A stretch of DNA of 6,295 nucleotides. Source: Ga0077527 sp038106575. Its GTDB lineage: Bacteria > Pseudomonadota > Gammaproteobacteria > Burkholderiales > SG8-41. The DNA is taken from positions 1-6,295 of the forward strand of contig JAYOED010000106.1 of the NCBI GenBank assembly GCA_038106575.1. Direction: 5' to 3'. The position numbers and the translations under genes are program-made. Under the pieces are notes generated by a model. It had not been told where the DNA came from. It worked only from the letters and a program-made list of their open reading frames with translations, and ran no database searches. Position 1 is the first letter of the stretch. Each line of letters starts with the position of its first letter. Positions 1 to 5,892 of the stretch are shown in pieces.

Positions 1-753
1 GCTATAGACACATCCATCCTGACCGGCTTCGATGTCACCAAGAACAACATCTACGACATCCAGTTCCAGTGGCGCAGCGCGGGGAATTACAAGTTCTTCA
101 TCGGTGATCCGGCGACAGGCAAGAGCAAGCTGGTTCACACGTTTAGTCTGCTCGGGACGCTTACCGTGGCGTCCATGGAAGACCCAGCGCTGCCCATCGC
201 GTACAAAGCGACTAGGACGACGGAAAACGTGGAAATGCGGATCGGCTGTGCTGACCTGACCAGCGAGAACGGCGTTATCGACATGTATCAGTACAGGTCG
301 ACATTCGCGGAAGCTGTGTCTGTCAACGGCACGGACATCCCGGTTCTGTCTATTTACAATCCGCTGCAAATCCACAGCAAGACCAACACGCGGTCGCTGC
401 AAATGGCGCGGATCAGCGTCAAGTGTCCGAAGAAGGCTACGTTCAAGTTCTGGACGCATCGCGATCCAACCCTGCTGACAGGCGAGACATTTGCCGAGAT
501 TGGCGGCGGAAGCCACACACAGACAGACAGCCCTGATGCCGCGGCTGGGGCTGTGCGGGCAACGGCGTTTAGCACGACGGGGGCGCAGCTTCTGGTGGCC
601 GTCCCTGCCGAGGCGAACGTGTTCTATCAGGTAGACAACCCGCTGAGTAAGCGGATCAACTTTGTGCTTGTGCGTGGGGACTATATCACTGTGACTGTGA
701 CGGTCAGCGCCTCGACGGCAGAGGCGTCGATCGAGTGGGGGGAGGCGATATGA
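1..753 (+). CDS. Phage virion protein of unknown role, 5' end outside window (partial)
   Basis: The frame is open from the first base to the TGA at 751-753, giving 250 visible codons. The start lies upstream, so an internal ATG at 166 should not be taken as the start. The visible protein is rich in short beta-like stretches, such as NIYDIQFQW near residue 16 and NFVLVRGDYITVTVTV near the C-terminus, with few helical or charged runs and no membrane segment. I recognise the general pattern (GNYKFFIGDPATGK early, then a DNP and VRGDYI block, ending EWGE) as a recurring uncharacterised protein of phage structural clusters, but I cannot name a function. Its place just before the portal-plugging genes suggests a capsid, head-decoration or tail-associated protein, which is inference. 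The segment at 103-126 matches a P-loop consensus but is probably fortuitous. The stop overlaps the next start (ATGA). Confidence 0.8.
   Translation, partial: AIDTSILTGFDVTKNNIYDIQFQWRSAGNYKFFIGDPATGKSKLVHTFSLLGTLTVASMEDPALPIAYKATRTTENVEMRIGCADLTSENGVIDMYQYRSTFAEAVSVNGTDIPVLSIYNPLQIHSKTNTRSLQMARISVKCPKKATFKFWTHRDPTLLTGETFAEIGGGSHTQTDSPDAAAGAVRATAFSTTGAQLLVAVPAEANVFYQVDNPLSKRINFVLVRGDYITVTVTVSASTAEASIEWGEAI
737..745 (+). promoter_or_regulatory. Ribosome binding site deciding the start at 750
   Basis: A purine run, GGGGGGAGG, contains a perfect GGAGG core at 741-745, four bases before the ATG at 750. This favours ATG 750 over the in-frame GTG at 735, which has no comparable upstream site and would place the Shine-Dalgarno run inside the gene. 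It lies within the last codons of the preceding gene. Confidence 0.7.
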
Positions 754-1079
754 CAATCCGTCAGTACCCCACCGAATGGCGCAGGGGCCAATGGAAGGCC
801 ACTTGCGACCGCTGCGGGTTTGACTATCACTCGAACGCGCTGCGCCTTGAGTGGACAGGGCTGCGCGTCTGTGGCGAATGCTTCGATATGCGCCACCCGC
901 TGGACTATATGCAGGGCAAGCCGGACCGGCAAACGCCGGATTGGACGCGCCCGGACAATCAGCCAAGGGTTGGCGACTGGTGGATTCTTTACAACGGCTT
1001 CTGGAATGACAACGGCAAGTGGGTTGATAGCGATATTTGGCGCGATTACCCGGTCGAAGTAACGCAGGATGATCTATAA
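750..1079 (+). CDS. Small zinc-ribbon phage protein (four-cysteine)
   Basis: This is a 109-residue soluble protein. Two CxxC knuckles are visible, C19-x2-C22 and C41-x2-C44, separated by 18 residues, which is the arrangement of a zinc ribbon or treble-clef-like metal site. The knuckles are followed by MRHP (47-50) and a polar stretch ending PDWTRPD. The C-terminal third is rich in aromatic residues (WWILYNGFW). The ATG at 750 was chosen because of the strong Shine-Dalgarno run just upstream and the ATGA overlap with the preceding stop. Small CxxC...CxxC proteins of this kind recur in phage structural clusters next to tail adaptor genes, but I know of no assigned role. A metal-stabilised structural or assembly protein is possible, and a nucleic-acid-binding role cannot be excluded. 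No HNH catalytic histidine pattern is seen. Confidence 0.8.
   Translation: MTIRQYPTEWRRGQWKATCDRCGFDYHSNALRLEWTGLRVCGECFDMRHPLDYMQGKPDRQTPDWTRPDNQPRVGDWWILYNGFWNDNGKWVDSDIWRDYPVEVTQDDL
1066..1069 (+). promoter_or_regulatory. Ribosome binding site for the gp4-like gene
   Basis: An AGGA core lies nine bases before the ATG at 1079, inside the end of the zinc-ribbon gene. It supports the TAATG overlapping start. Confidence 0.45.
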
Positions 1080-1732
1080 TGGCTGTGACCGGAACTGAGA
1101 CTGTCCGCGAAATCATCACGGACGCCCTGCTTGATATTGGAGCCGTCCAAGAGGGCGAAGACCTTCCGGCAACGCAGGCGGCGCAAGCCTTGAGGGTGCT
1201 GAACCGCCTGATGAAAACGTGGCAGATGTACGAGGGCAGCCCGGCCTTTCTTGTATCATCGCAAAGCGTCACGGCCACAACTTCGGCAGCGCACACAATG
1301 TCGCCGATCCGGCCTGTACGGCTTTTGTCCGTACGTTTGAAGGGTACGTCGGGAATTGAGATTCCGATGGTTGAAATGACGCGGGGCGAGTATGACGACC
1401 TGCCCGACAAGGACAGCACGGGAACGCCAACGCAGTTTTACTACGACCGGCAGAAGGAAACGGCGCGCCTTTACGTCTGGCCTTTGTTTTCCAGCGTGAC
1501 AACCGAAACATTCGAAGTGACCTATGAGCGCGAATTTGAGGACATTGCATCGCTTGGCGACACGATAGACCTGCCCTCTGAGTGGTACGACGTGGCGGTC
1601 AAGCAACTGGCGGCGCGCCTGGCCCCGTCATATGGGGTGCGCGACCCGTCTTTAGCGGGTGAAGCGGCGTATTACCTAAACCTCGCTCTGGCCGCTGGCG
1701 CAGAGAATAGATCGGTGTTCTGGCGTGCCTAA
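1079..1732 (+). CDS. P22 gp4-like tail accessory factor / head-tail adaptor
   Basis: This 217-residue protein probably binds beneath the portal ring and begins closing the head after DNA packaging, as P22 gp4 does (166 residues); T7 gp11 fills the equivalent place. In sequence, an N-terminal helical part (about 7-52: REIITDALLDIGAV, then RVLNRLMKTWQM) is followed by a beta-rich middle. That middle contains PVRLLSVRLKG (79-89), MTRGEYDDLPDK (100-111), a GTPTQFYYDR block (115-124) and LYVWPLF (131-137). A helical C-terminus begins at LPSEWYDVAVKQLAARLAP (165-183). This helix / 'PTQFYYD...LYVWP' / 'LP.EW...V...LA..LAP.YG' order is what I know from gp4-like adaptors of Proteobacterial podoviruses. 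The start forms TAATG with the previous stop and has an AGGA nine bases upstream. It is followed immediately by the gp10-like gene, the same order as in P22, which strongly supports the call. Confidence 0.85.
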   Translation: MAVTGTETVREIITDALLDIGAVQEGEDLPATQAAQALRVLNRLMKTWQMYEGSPAFLVSSQSVTATTSAAHTMSPIRPVRLLSVRLKGTSGIEIPMVEMTRGEYDDLPDKDSTGTPTQFYYDRQKETARLYVWPLFSSVTTETFEVTYEREFEDIASLGDTIDLPSEWYDVAVKQLAARLAPSYGVRDPSLAGEAAYYLNLALAAGAENRSVFWRA

Positions 1733-3086
1733 GATTACGTTTTTCACACAAGCGGCCAAGGATTCGTCCAACGAGGCGGCGTCCTCGGAGGCGCTTGTCA
1801 ATCTCTACCCGGAACAGGGGGCGGGTGACGGCAGGACGGCCATAGCGCTGCGGTCTGTGCCTGGCGAGGCGTCATTCGCCAACACCACGGCCCCACTGGT
1901 GCGGGCATCCGCAGCGGTTGGCGGGGAGATATACATCGCGGCCAACGCAGGACTGTATTCTGTGCAGTCGGATGGCACGTCATCGCTCCATGCCCCTATT
2001 GCTGACAGCAGCATAACGACAATATCGGAAAACGGATCAAACGTAACTATTGCGGCTGACGGAAATTATTACGTCTGGGACGGATCGTCGATATCGCAAC
2101 CATCGGGTGGCATTCTGACCAATATCGGTGCCGTGGCCTACATGGAGCAATATACGATCCTGATCGAGCGGAACGGAAACAGGTTCGAATGGACAGACCC
2201 GGCTGACCCGAAAACGCGAAATGCGCTCTATTTCACGTCGGCGGATGGTCGAAACGACAACTGCCTTCGGGGGATTGCCGATAAGCGTTACCTGTACATC
2301 TTCAAGGAGCGTTCAATTGAAATATGGTACAACACCGGCGCGTCCGGCGCGTCGGCGTTTGTCCGTCTTGGTGGCGGTGTTATTGACCAAGGGTTGAAGT
2401 CCTACAGTCTGGTCACACGGTTTGACCAGGGCGTGTTTTTCATCGGTGACGACGGCGTGGCCTATATCATGTCTGGCGGTCAGTTGCAGTCGGTATCAAC
2501 GCCACCTGTGAATGTGGATATTGATGCGTCAACGCCGGTACAGGTCATGTATTACGAGGACCGGGGCCACAAGTTTTGCGTTGTGCGGTTTTCTGACCGC
2601 CCGGCGTGGGTTTACGACCTGACGACGCTCTTGTGGCATCGCCGAGCATCGCTTGATCCTGCGTCTGCGTGGGACACGGTAAATATTGTTTCGGCGTGGG
2701 GGAACTACTACGCCATGAAAAATGATGGCAACGTTCACCTGATATCGAGAACGGACACGGACGTTGCGGGGGAATTGCCGCGACGAATGATTTCCAAGCC
2801 GCTTTATATGGCCGGAAGGAAATTCACGGTGTCCGAAATGGAGCTGTTGGCGCGCGTTGGGGCTTCTGACCTTGGCCGGGATGCTGTCGCTATTCTTCGC
2901 ACGTCATGGGATGGCGGTTTAACGTGGTCGCGCGAAGACACGCGGTCACTGGGCGATCTGGGCGACTACAGTACGCGGACAATCTGGCGCAGGCTTGGCC
3001 GTGGTGTTCAATTCGCGGCGGAAATCACGGTAACTGACCCCGCTGATATTACGCTGTACTCTGATGCAAATGTGGTGCTGGCATGA
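1725..3086 (+). CDS. P22 gp10-like packaged DNA stabilisation protein
   Basis: This 453-residue protein should form the hub below the gp4-like adaptor that keeps packaged DNA in the capsid. P22 gp10 is 472 residues. From memory of the P22 protein, several blocks correspond in order: the N-terminal NLYPE (26-30), where P22 has a similar 'YLPVNML' stretch; RFEWTDPADPKTRNALYF (153-170) against the P22 'DSWFITDLEDESHPDRYSA' region; YLYIFKERSIEIWYNTGA (189-206) against 'DFIVCFGSSTIEYFSLTGA'; and a C-terminal TSWDGGLTWSRE...IWRRLGR block against 'SATTDGINYGRE...LWKRVGR'. The start is GTG at 1725, overlapping the previous gene by 8 bases. There is no clear Shine-Dalgarno, but MPKI followed shortly by NLYPE is the usual beginning of these proteins. 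No ATG start would keep this region. Expression is probably coupled to the gene before it. Confidence 0.9.
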   Translation: MPKITFFTQAAKDSSNEAASSEALVNLYPEQGAGDGRTAIALRSVPGEASFANTTAPLVRASAAVGGEIYIAANAGLYSVQSDGTSSLHAPIADSSITTISENGSNVTIAADGNYYVWDGSSISQPSGGILTNIGAVAYMEQYTILIERNGNRFEWTDPADPKTRNALYFTSADGRNDNCLRGIADKRYLYIFKERSIEIWYNTGASGASAFVRLGGGVIDQGLKSYSLVTRFDQGVFFIGDDGVAYIMSGGQLQSVSTPPVNVDIDASTPVQVMYYEDRGHKFCVVRFSDRPAWVYDLTTLLWHRRASLDPASAWDTVNIVSAWGNYYAMKNDGNVHLISRTDTDVAGELPRRMISKPLYMAGRKFTVSEMELLARVGASDLGRDAVAILRTSWDGGLTWSREDTRSLGDLGDYSTRTIWRRLGRGVQFAAEITVTDPADITLYSDANVVLA

Positions 3087-4593
3087 CCCCGGAAGAATAT
3101 TTCCGCCGTCAAACGGCAATGCTTGGGGCTGAACACGGGGCAACGCCGCCCGCGCGGGAGCCGGTCAATCCGCTGCGGTATTACATGGGGCCGTTGGCTG
3201 ACACGCTGAACAACTTCGGCAACCTTGCATGGATGCTGTCGCCGGGGGATGACTACCAGTATTCGGCGGAAGGCTTCGGCAAGATGCTGGATGCAGATTT
3301 GCCTTGGTTGGACCGGCTGGCGGGGCTTGGCGAGGGCGTTGCGGGCGCGGCCATGTTCGCAGCCCCCGGCGTGACGGCGGGTATGCTTGACGACGCAACC
3401 CGCATGGCTATTGAGACGGCTGCGGAAACTCGCCCGATGCGTGCGGTTGGCGACTTCGTGGATGACGAGGTTGGGGCGATCCGGGCGTGGCACGGCAGCC
3501 CGCACGACTTCGACAAGTTCGACATTAGCAAGATCGGCACGGGCGAGGGCGCGCAGGCTTACGGGCATGGTCTGTACTTTGCTGAGAATGAGGGTGTGGC
3601 GCGCGGGTATCGGGACGCTCTTTCGAACATGGACGCGCCTATGGCTGTTTGGAAACGACCAGACGGCTCTGAGATTGAAAGCATTGACGTTCCGGGATCG
3701 GTCGCGCTTTTGCGCGGAGAACAGACTGACGTTCCTTATGGGGAATTGGTTTCCCGTGCAGAAAAGGAATTGGCTCGCGAGTCTGGGGTTAGGAATGAAG
3801 CCTTGCGGGCGGCGCAAACCAAGAAGGCGCAAGAGGCCATTGATTGGCTAAGGCAGAATGAAGGTATTGCGCTTTCGTCGCACNNNNNNNNNNCCCCGAG
3901 CGTGGCCGCCTCTACGAGGTCAACATCGATGCCAACCCCGAGGACTTCCTTGATTGGGACGCACCGCTGAGTGCGCAGCCCGCTGACGTTATCGACAGGC
4001 TGTCGCTCTACGGTGTCGAGCCTATTGCGAAGCCCGCGCCCATTGCCGACCCGGAGTTGCGCAGCATTGTAAGGGACGCCCTGCGGAGAGATTCCCCCGA
4101 GAATGTCGGCTTGATGGTGGATAACGACTACGGGCTATACAAAAGGGCGTTGGCGCACGGTGAGGCGGCAGGGGAAAATGTAGAAGAAGGCGCTGGCGAA
4201 TACATCGAGGGCCTTGCCAAGGACTATCTTAGCGCGCTCCTTGCGAGGCAGGACCAGACGGGCGAAAAGGTTTACCGTGAACTTGGGCCGCGCTTTAAGC
4301 GGTTTGCGCCCTCCGGTGAGTGGGATCAAATTGCCGCAAAAAAACTCGATGAACTAGGAATCCCCGGCATCAAATANNNNNNNNNNATCAAATACCTTGA
4401 CGCTGGATCTCGGGGCGCAGGCGACGGAACCCGCAACTACGTTGTTTTTGACCCGTCTATCATCGAAATCCTGAAGAAATACGGCATCGCTGGCGGAATG
4501 CTCGGCGGCGGTGTTCTGGCGGATCAATACGGCCCCGCGTCAGAGGGCGACAAGAACGCCCTTCGCGGTTATCTCGAAAAGGTCGGATTATGA
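3083..4593 (+). CDS. Phage polyvalent-type ADP-ribosyltransferase-like protein (interrupted by two assembly gaps)
   Basis: ART-fold enzymes move ADP-ribose from NAD+ to a target; the target here is unknown. Before the first N run there are 267 residues. Residues 1-130 are unassigned, with a hydrophobic Gly/Ala stretch at about 82-102. The ART core starts at AWHGSPHDFDKFD (135-147) and continues through YGHGLYFAENEGVA (160-173). WHG (H137) and GLYFA (Y165) match the first two positions of the PARP-type H-Y-E triad. After the first gap the frame shifts from phase 2 to phase 1, but the sequence is clearly the same family: GRLYEVNIDANPEDFLDWD from about 3904, then GTRNYVVFDPSIIEIL at 4426-4473. 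The ORF beginning at 4057 is therefore not a separate gene. The PARP catalytic Glu position appears to be Asn (4435-4437). The C-terminus has a Gly-rich hydrophobic segment (4483-4521). The start overlaps the gp10-like stop (ATGA). The true length is about 493 residues plus the first gap. Delivery with the virion is inference. Confidence 0.8.
3884..3893. other. Assembly gap (10 N) of unknown true length inside the ART gene
   Basis: Ten N separate the codon CAC (3881-3883) from CCCCGAG. The upstream reading frame is phase 2 and the homologous downstream frame is phase 1. An intact gene therefore needs a true insert length of 2 modulo 3, not 10. A one-base overlap of the contig ends (their shared C) would also restore the frame, giving His-Pro-Glu-Arg across the join. 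Any frameshift called here is an artefact of the placeholder length. Confidence 0.95.
4369..4394 (+). repeat. 8-bp direct repeat abutting an N run (unmerged contig overlap)
   Basis: ATCAAATA occurs at 4369-4376 and again at 4387-4394, each copy touching the ten-N run. A biological repeat placed exactly at both contig ends is unlikely, so this is best read as the overlap between two contigs rather than a real tandem repeat. Confidence 0.85.
4377..4386. other. Assembly gap (10 N), probably spurious
   Basis: Ten N lie between two copies of the same 8 bases: the left contig ends in ATCAAATA and the right contig begins with it. Collapsing the copies removes 18 bases (six codons) and leaves an uninterrupted frame reading GIPGIKYLDAGSRGAG, which fits how this ART-like family usually reads. 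The contigs most likely overlap here and no sequence is missing. Confidence 0.9.
4577..4582 (+). promoter_or_regulatory. Ribosome binding site for the 65-residue gene
   Basis: AAAAGG lies seven bases before the ATG at 4590, within the last codons of the ART gene. It is a moderate Shine-Dalgarno match and supports translation of the small gene. Confidence 0.4.
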
Positions 4594-4787
4594 GCATCCC
4601 GCCGATCACAGGTTTTGAGCGGTTTGTTGACGAAAACGGCACGCTATCCTTGGACGGCCAGCGCATTCTGGGCGAAATTACCAAGCGGCTGGACGCGATT
4701 GCGGCGATTTCCGACCCGACCGGCGGCGGGACGGTAGATGCAGAGGCCCGCACGGCGATTGCGGCCATAATTGACGCCGCGACATGA
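4590..4787 (+). CDS. Small phage protein of unknown function (65 residues)
   Basis: The protein begins MSIPPITGFERFVDENGTLS and continues with DGQRILGEITKRLDAI (about 22-37), a probable amphipathic helix. After a Gly-rich turn (TGGG) a short Ala-rich tail ends AIIDAAT. It has no membrane segment, cysteines or catalytic motif. The pattern 'RFVDENG-L---G---L--I--RL' recalls short proteins found among tail genes in other phages, where a polar turn and helix follow a proline-rich start, but I do not recognise a named family. It is likely real: it overlaps both neighbours by ATGA junctions, has an AAAAGG upstream, and fills its interval exactly. A structural linker, chaperone or assembly factor is possible. 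It sits roughly where P22 carries genes 26/14, but it is far too short to be a P22-like tail needle. Confidence 0.65.
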   Translation: MSIPPITGFERFVDENGTLSLDGQRILGEITKRLDAIAAISDPTGGGTVDAEARTAIAAIIDAAT

Positions 4788-5182
4788 GAAAAGCGACCGT
4801 TGACGACGTGCCCTTTCTGGTGGAAATGGGGCATAAGTTTCACGCGGCGGCGCAACTTCCGTTTCCGGCGGAACAAGGCGCTGTTGAAACGGCAATCCGG
4901 CAGATGATCGAGCAAGGTGTCGTTTTTGTGACCGAAAGAGGCGCAATTGGCGGTATGCTTTCCCGCGCATGGATCAACCCGGCGTGGGTCTACGCCGCTG
5001 AATTCTTCTGGTGGGCCGAAGATGGCAAGGGGCGCGCGCTATTGCGGGCTTTTGAGGAGTGGGCGCGCGATAATGGCGCTAACGAAATCAGAATGAGCGC
5101 TCTGGATCACATTCCAGCGCGCAAAATTCTGGAACGGGCGGGGTATTCCTGCCGCGAGATATCTTTAGGAAAGGTGTTGTAA
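4784..5182 (+). CDS. GNAT-family N-acetyltransferase
   Basis: This 132-residue protein has the order of a Gcn5-related acetyltransferase, an enzyme that transfers acetyl from acetyl-CoA to an amine. It opens with a beta1-alpha1 start (MRKATVDDVPFLVEMGHKF). A central strand, AAEFFWW (71-77), is followed by the CoA pyrophosphate loop DGKGRALLRAFEEWA (80-94). In that loop the consensus Q/R-x-x-G-x-G/A reads D-G-K-G-R-A, so the first position is Asp rather than Gln/Arg. Next come a strand and turn at EIRMSALD (101-108) and a final ARKILERAGY (112-121), the usual late helix and Gly-Tyr/Phe turn. The length is short for GNAT proteins but typical of phage copies. The start overlaps the previous stop (ATGA) and has no clear Shine-Dalgarno, suggesting coupled translation. 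Small GNAT genes recur in structural clusters of Proteobacterial podoviruses. The substrate is unknown, and a virion, host-protein or small-molecule amine are all open. Confidence 0.85.
   Translation: MRKATVDDVPFLVEMGHKFHAAAQLPFPAEQGAVETAIRQMIEQGVVFVTERGAIGGMLSRAWINPAWVYAAEFFWWAEDGKGRALLRAFEEWARDNGANEIRMSALDHIPARKILERAGYSCREISLGKVL
5167..5174 (+). promoter_or_regulatory. Strong ribosome binding site for the DNA-transfer gene
   Basis: AGGAAAGG ends seven bases before the ATG at 5182. It is among the best-spaced Shine-Dalgarno sequences in the window and may give this gene higher output than its coupled neighbours. Confidence 0.65.
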
Positions 5183-5892
5183 TGGCACTAGGAACAGCGG
5201 CAATTCTTGGCCTGGGGTCTCTTGCTGGAACCGCGATGCAGGTTGGAGCGGCAAACAAGGCGGCAAACGTACAGAAGCGCGCAGCAGACGACGCAATTGG
5301 CCTGCAAACCCGGATTTATGAAGAGGGCAAGGAAACCATTGCGCCGTGGGTTGAGGGGGGCAAGAACGCGCTTGAGGCATATATGTACAACCTTGGTATC
5401 GGCGAGAAGCCGGAGGGATACGAGGGCTACAGCATGTCACCGGCGGCCAAGTACGCGATGGAAACCGGGGTTGGTGACGTGAACGCGGCATTCTCGGCGC
5501 GCGGTGGGTACAATTCCGGGGCCGCGCTTGAGGCGCTTGAGGGTAAGCGCAGCCGGATCGTATCGGCTGACATGGCGGATTACTTCAACAGGCTGGCGGG
5601 TATTTCCGAAGTTGGACAGGCAGCGGCTGCGGCCCAGAGAAGTGCCGGAACGCAATACGCCGGAACGGCATCAAACACCATGATGGCGGGGGCCGGGGCA
5701 ACGGCGCAGGGATACCTGAACGCAGCGAACGCCATCGGGTCGGGAATCAACGACGCGGCGGGGATTTACGGCTACTTCAACCGGGCAAACCCGACATCGG
5801 CATACGCTGCGCCGACGCTGACGCGCGGCATTCCCGGCACCGGCATGGGATACAACGGCGCGGACATGATGAACTACTGGTTGAACAGATGA
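5182..5892 (+). CDS. Phage DNA-transfer / ejection protein (P22 gp7-like role)
   Basis: This 236-residue protein probably leaves the virion with the DNA and helps form the conduit across the envelope. The N-terminus (about 2-24) is a Gly/Ala-rich hydrophobic segment suited to membrane insertion. A helical part with APWVEGGKNALEAY (54-67) follows. Next is the block SPAAKYAMETGVGDVNAAFS (86-105), then ARGGYNSGAALEAL (106-119) and DYFNRLAGISEVGQAAA (133-149). The 'APW...G..AL..Y', 'SP...YA...G', 'ARGG..SG.A..AL' and 'Y.NRLA....GQ.AA' sequence of motifs is what I know from proteins annotated as phage 'DNA transfer protein p32'. The C-terminal part is low-complexity Ala/Gly with aromatic residues. 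The start forms TAATG with the GNAT stop and has AGGAAAGG upstream. The position before a transglycosylase gene fits an ejection cassette. A structural rather than ejected role is the main alternative. Confidence 0.8.
   Translation: MALGTAAILGLGSLAGTAMQVGAANKAANVQKRAADDAIGLQTRIYEEGKETIAPWVEGGKNALEAYMYNLGIGEKPEGYEGYSMSPAAKYAMETGVGDVNAAFSARGGYNSGAALEALEGKRSRIVSADMADYFNRLAGISEVGQAAAAAQRSAGTQYAGTASNTMMAGAGATAQGYLNAANAIGSGINDAAGIYGYFNRANPTSAYAAPTLTRGIPGTGMGYNGADMMNYWLNR

Noticed and set aside
103..126. P-loop (Walker A) consensus GDPATGKS in the first, partial protein
   Set aside because: It fits GxxxxGKS exactly, but lies in a beta-rich virion-like protein with no Walker B, no following NTPase helices and no ATPase-like length. 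It reads as a turn between strands and is most likely chance.
166..753. Start of the first gene at ATG 166
   Set aside because: The frame is open to base 1 with sensible protein-like sequence upstream of 166, and there is no Shine-Dalgarno before that ATG. The gene is truncated by the window edge.
3008..3832. 274-codon open frame on the minus strand opposite the gp10-like end and the ART gene
   Set aside because: It lies entirely antisense to well-supported genes. Its translation is Arg/Pro/Val-rich with no recognisable domain, typical of a shadow frame in GC-rich DNA.
3387..3851. 154-codon plus-strand frame inside the ART gene
   Set aside because: It is an Arg-rich out-of-frame shadow of the ART coding region. 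The family motifs are in the other frame.
4057..4593. Separate 178-residue gene starting at 4057
   Set aside because: The same frame is open upstream to the first N run and carries ART-family sequence from about 3895, so this is the C-terminal part of the gene that starts at 3083.
4460..4915. 151-codon minus-strand frame opposite the small gene and the GNAT gene
   Set aside because: It is antisense to three coupled genes, with no domain and no plausible ribosome binding context.
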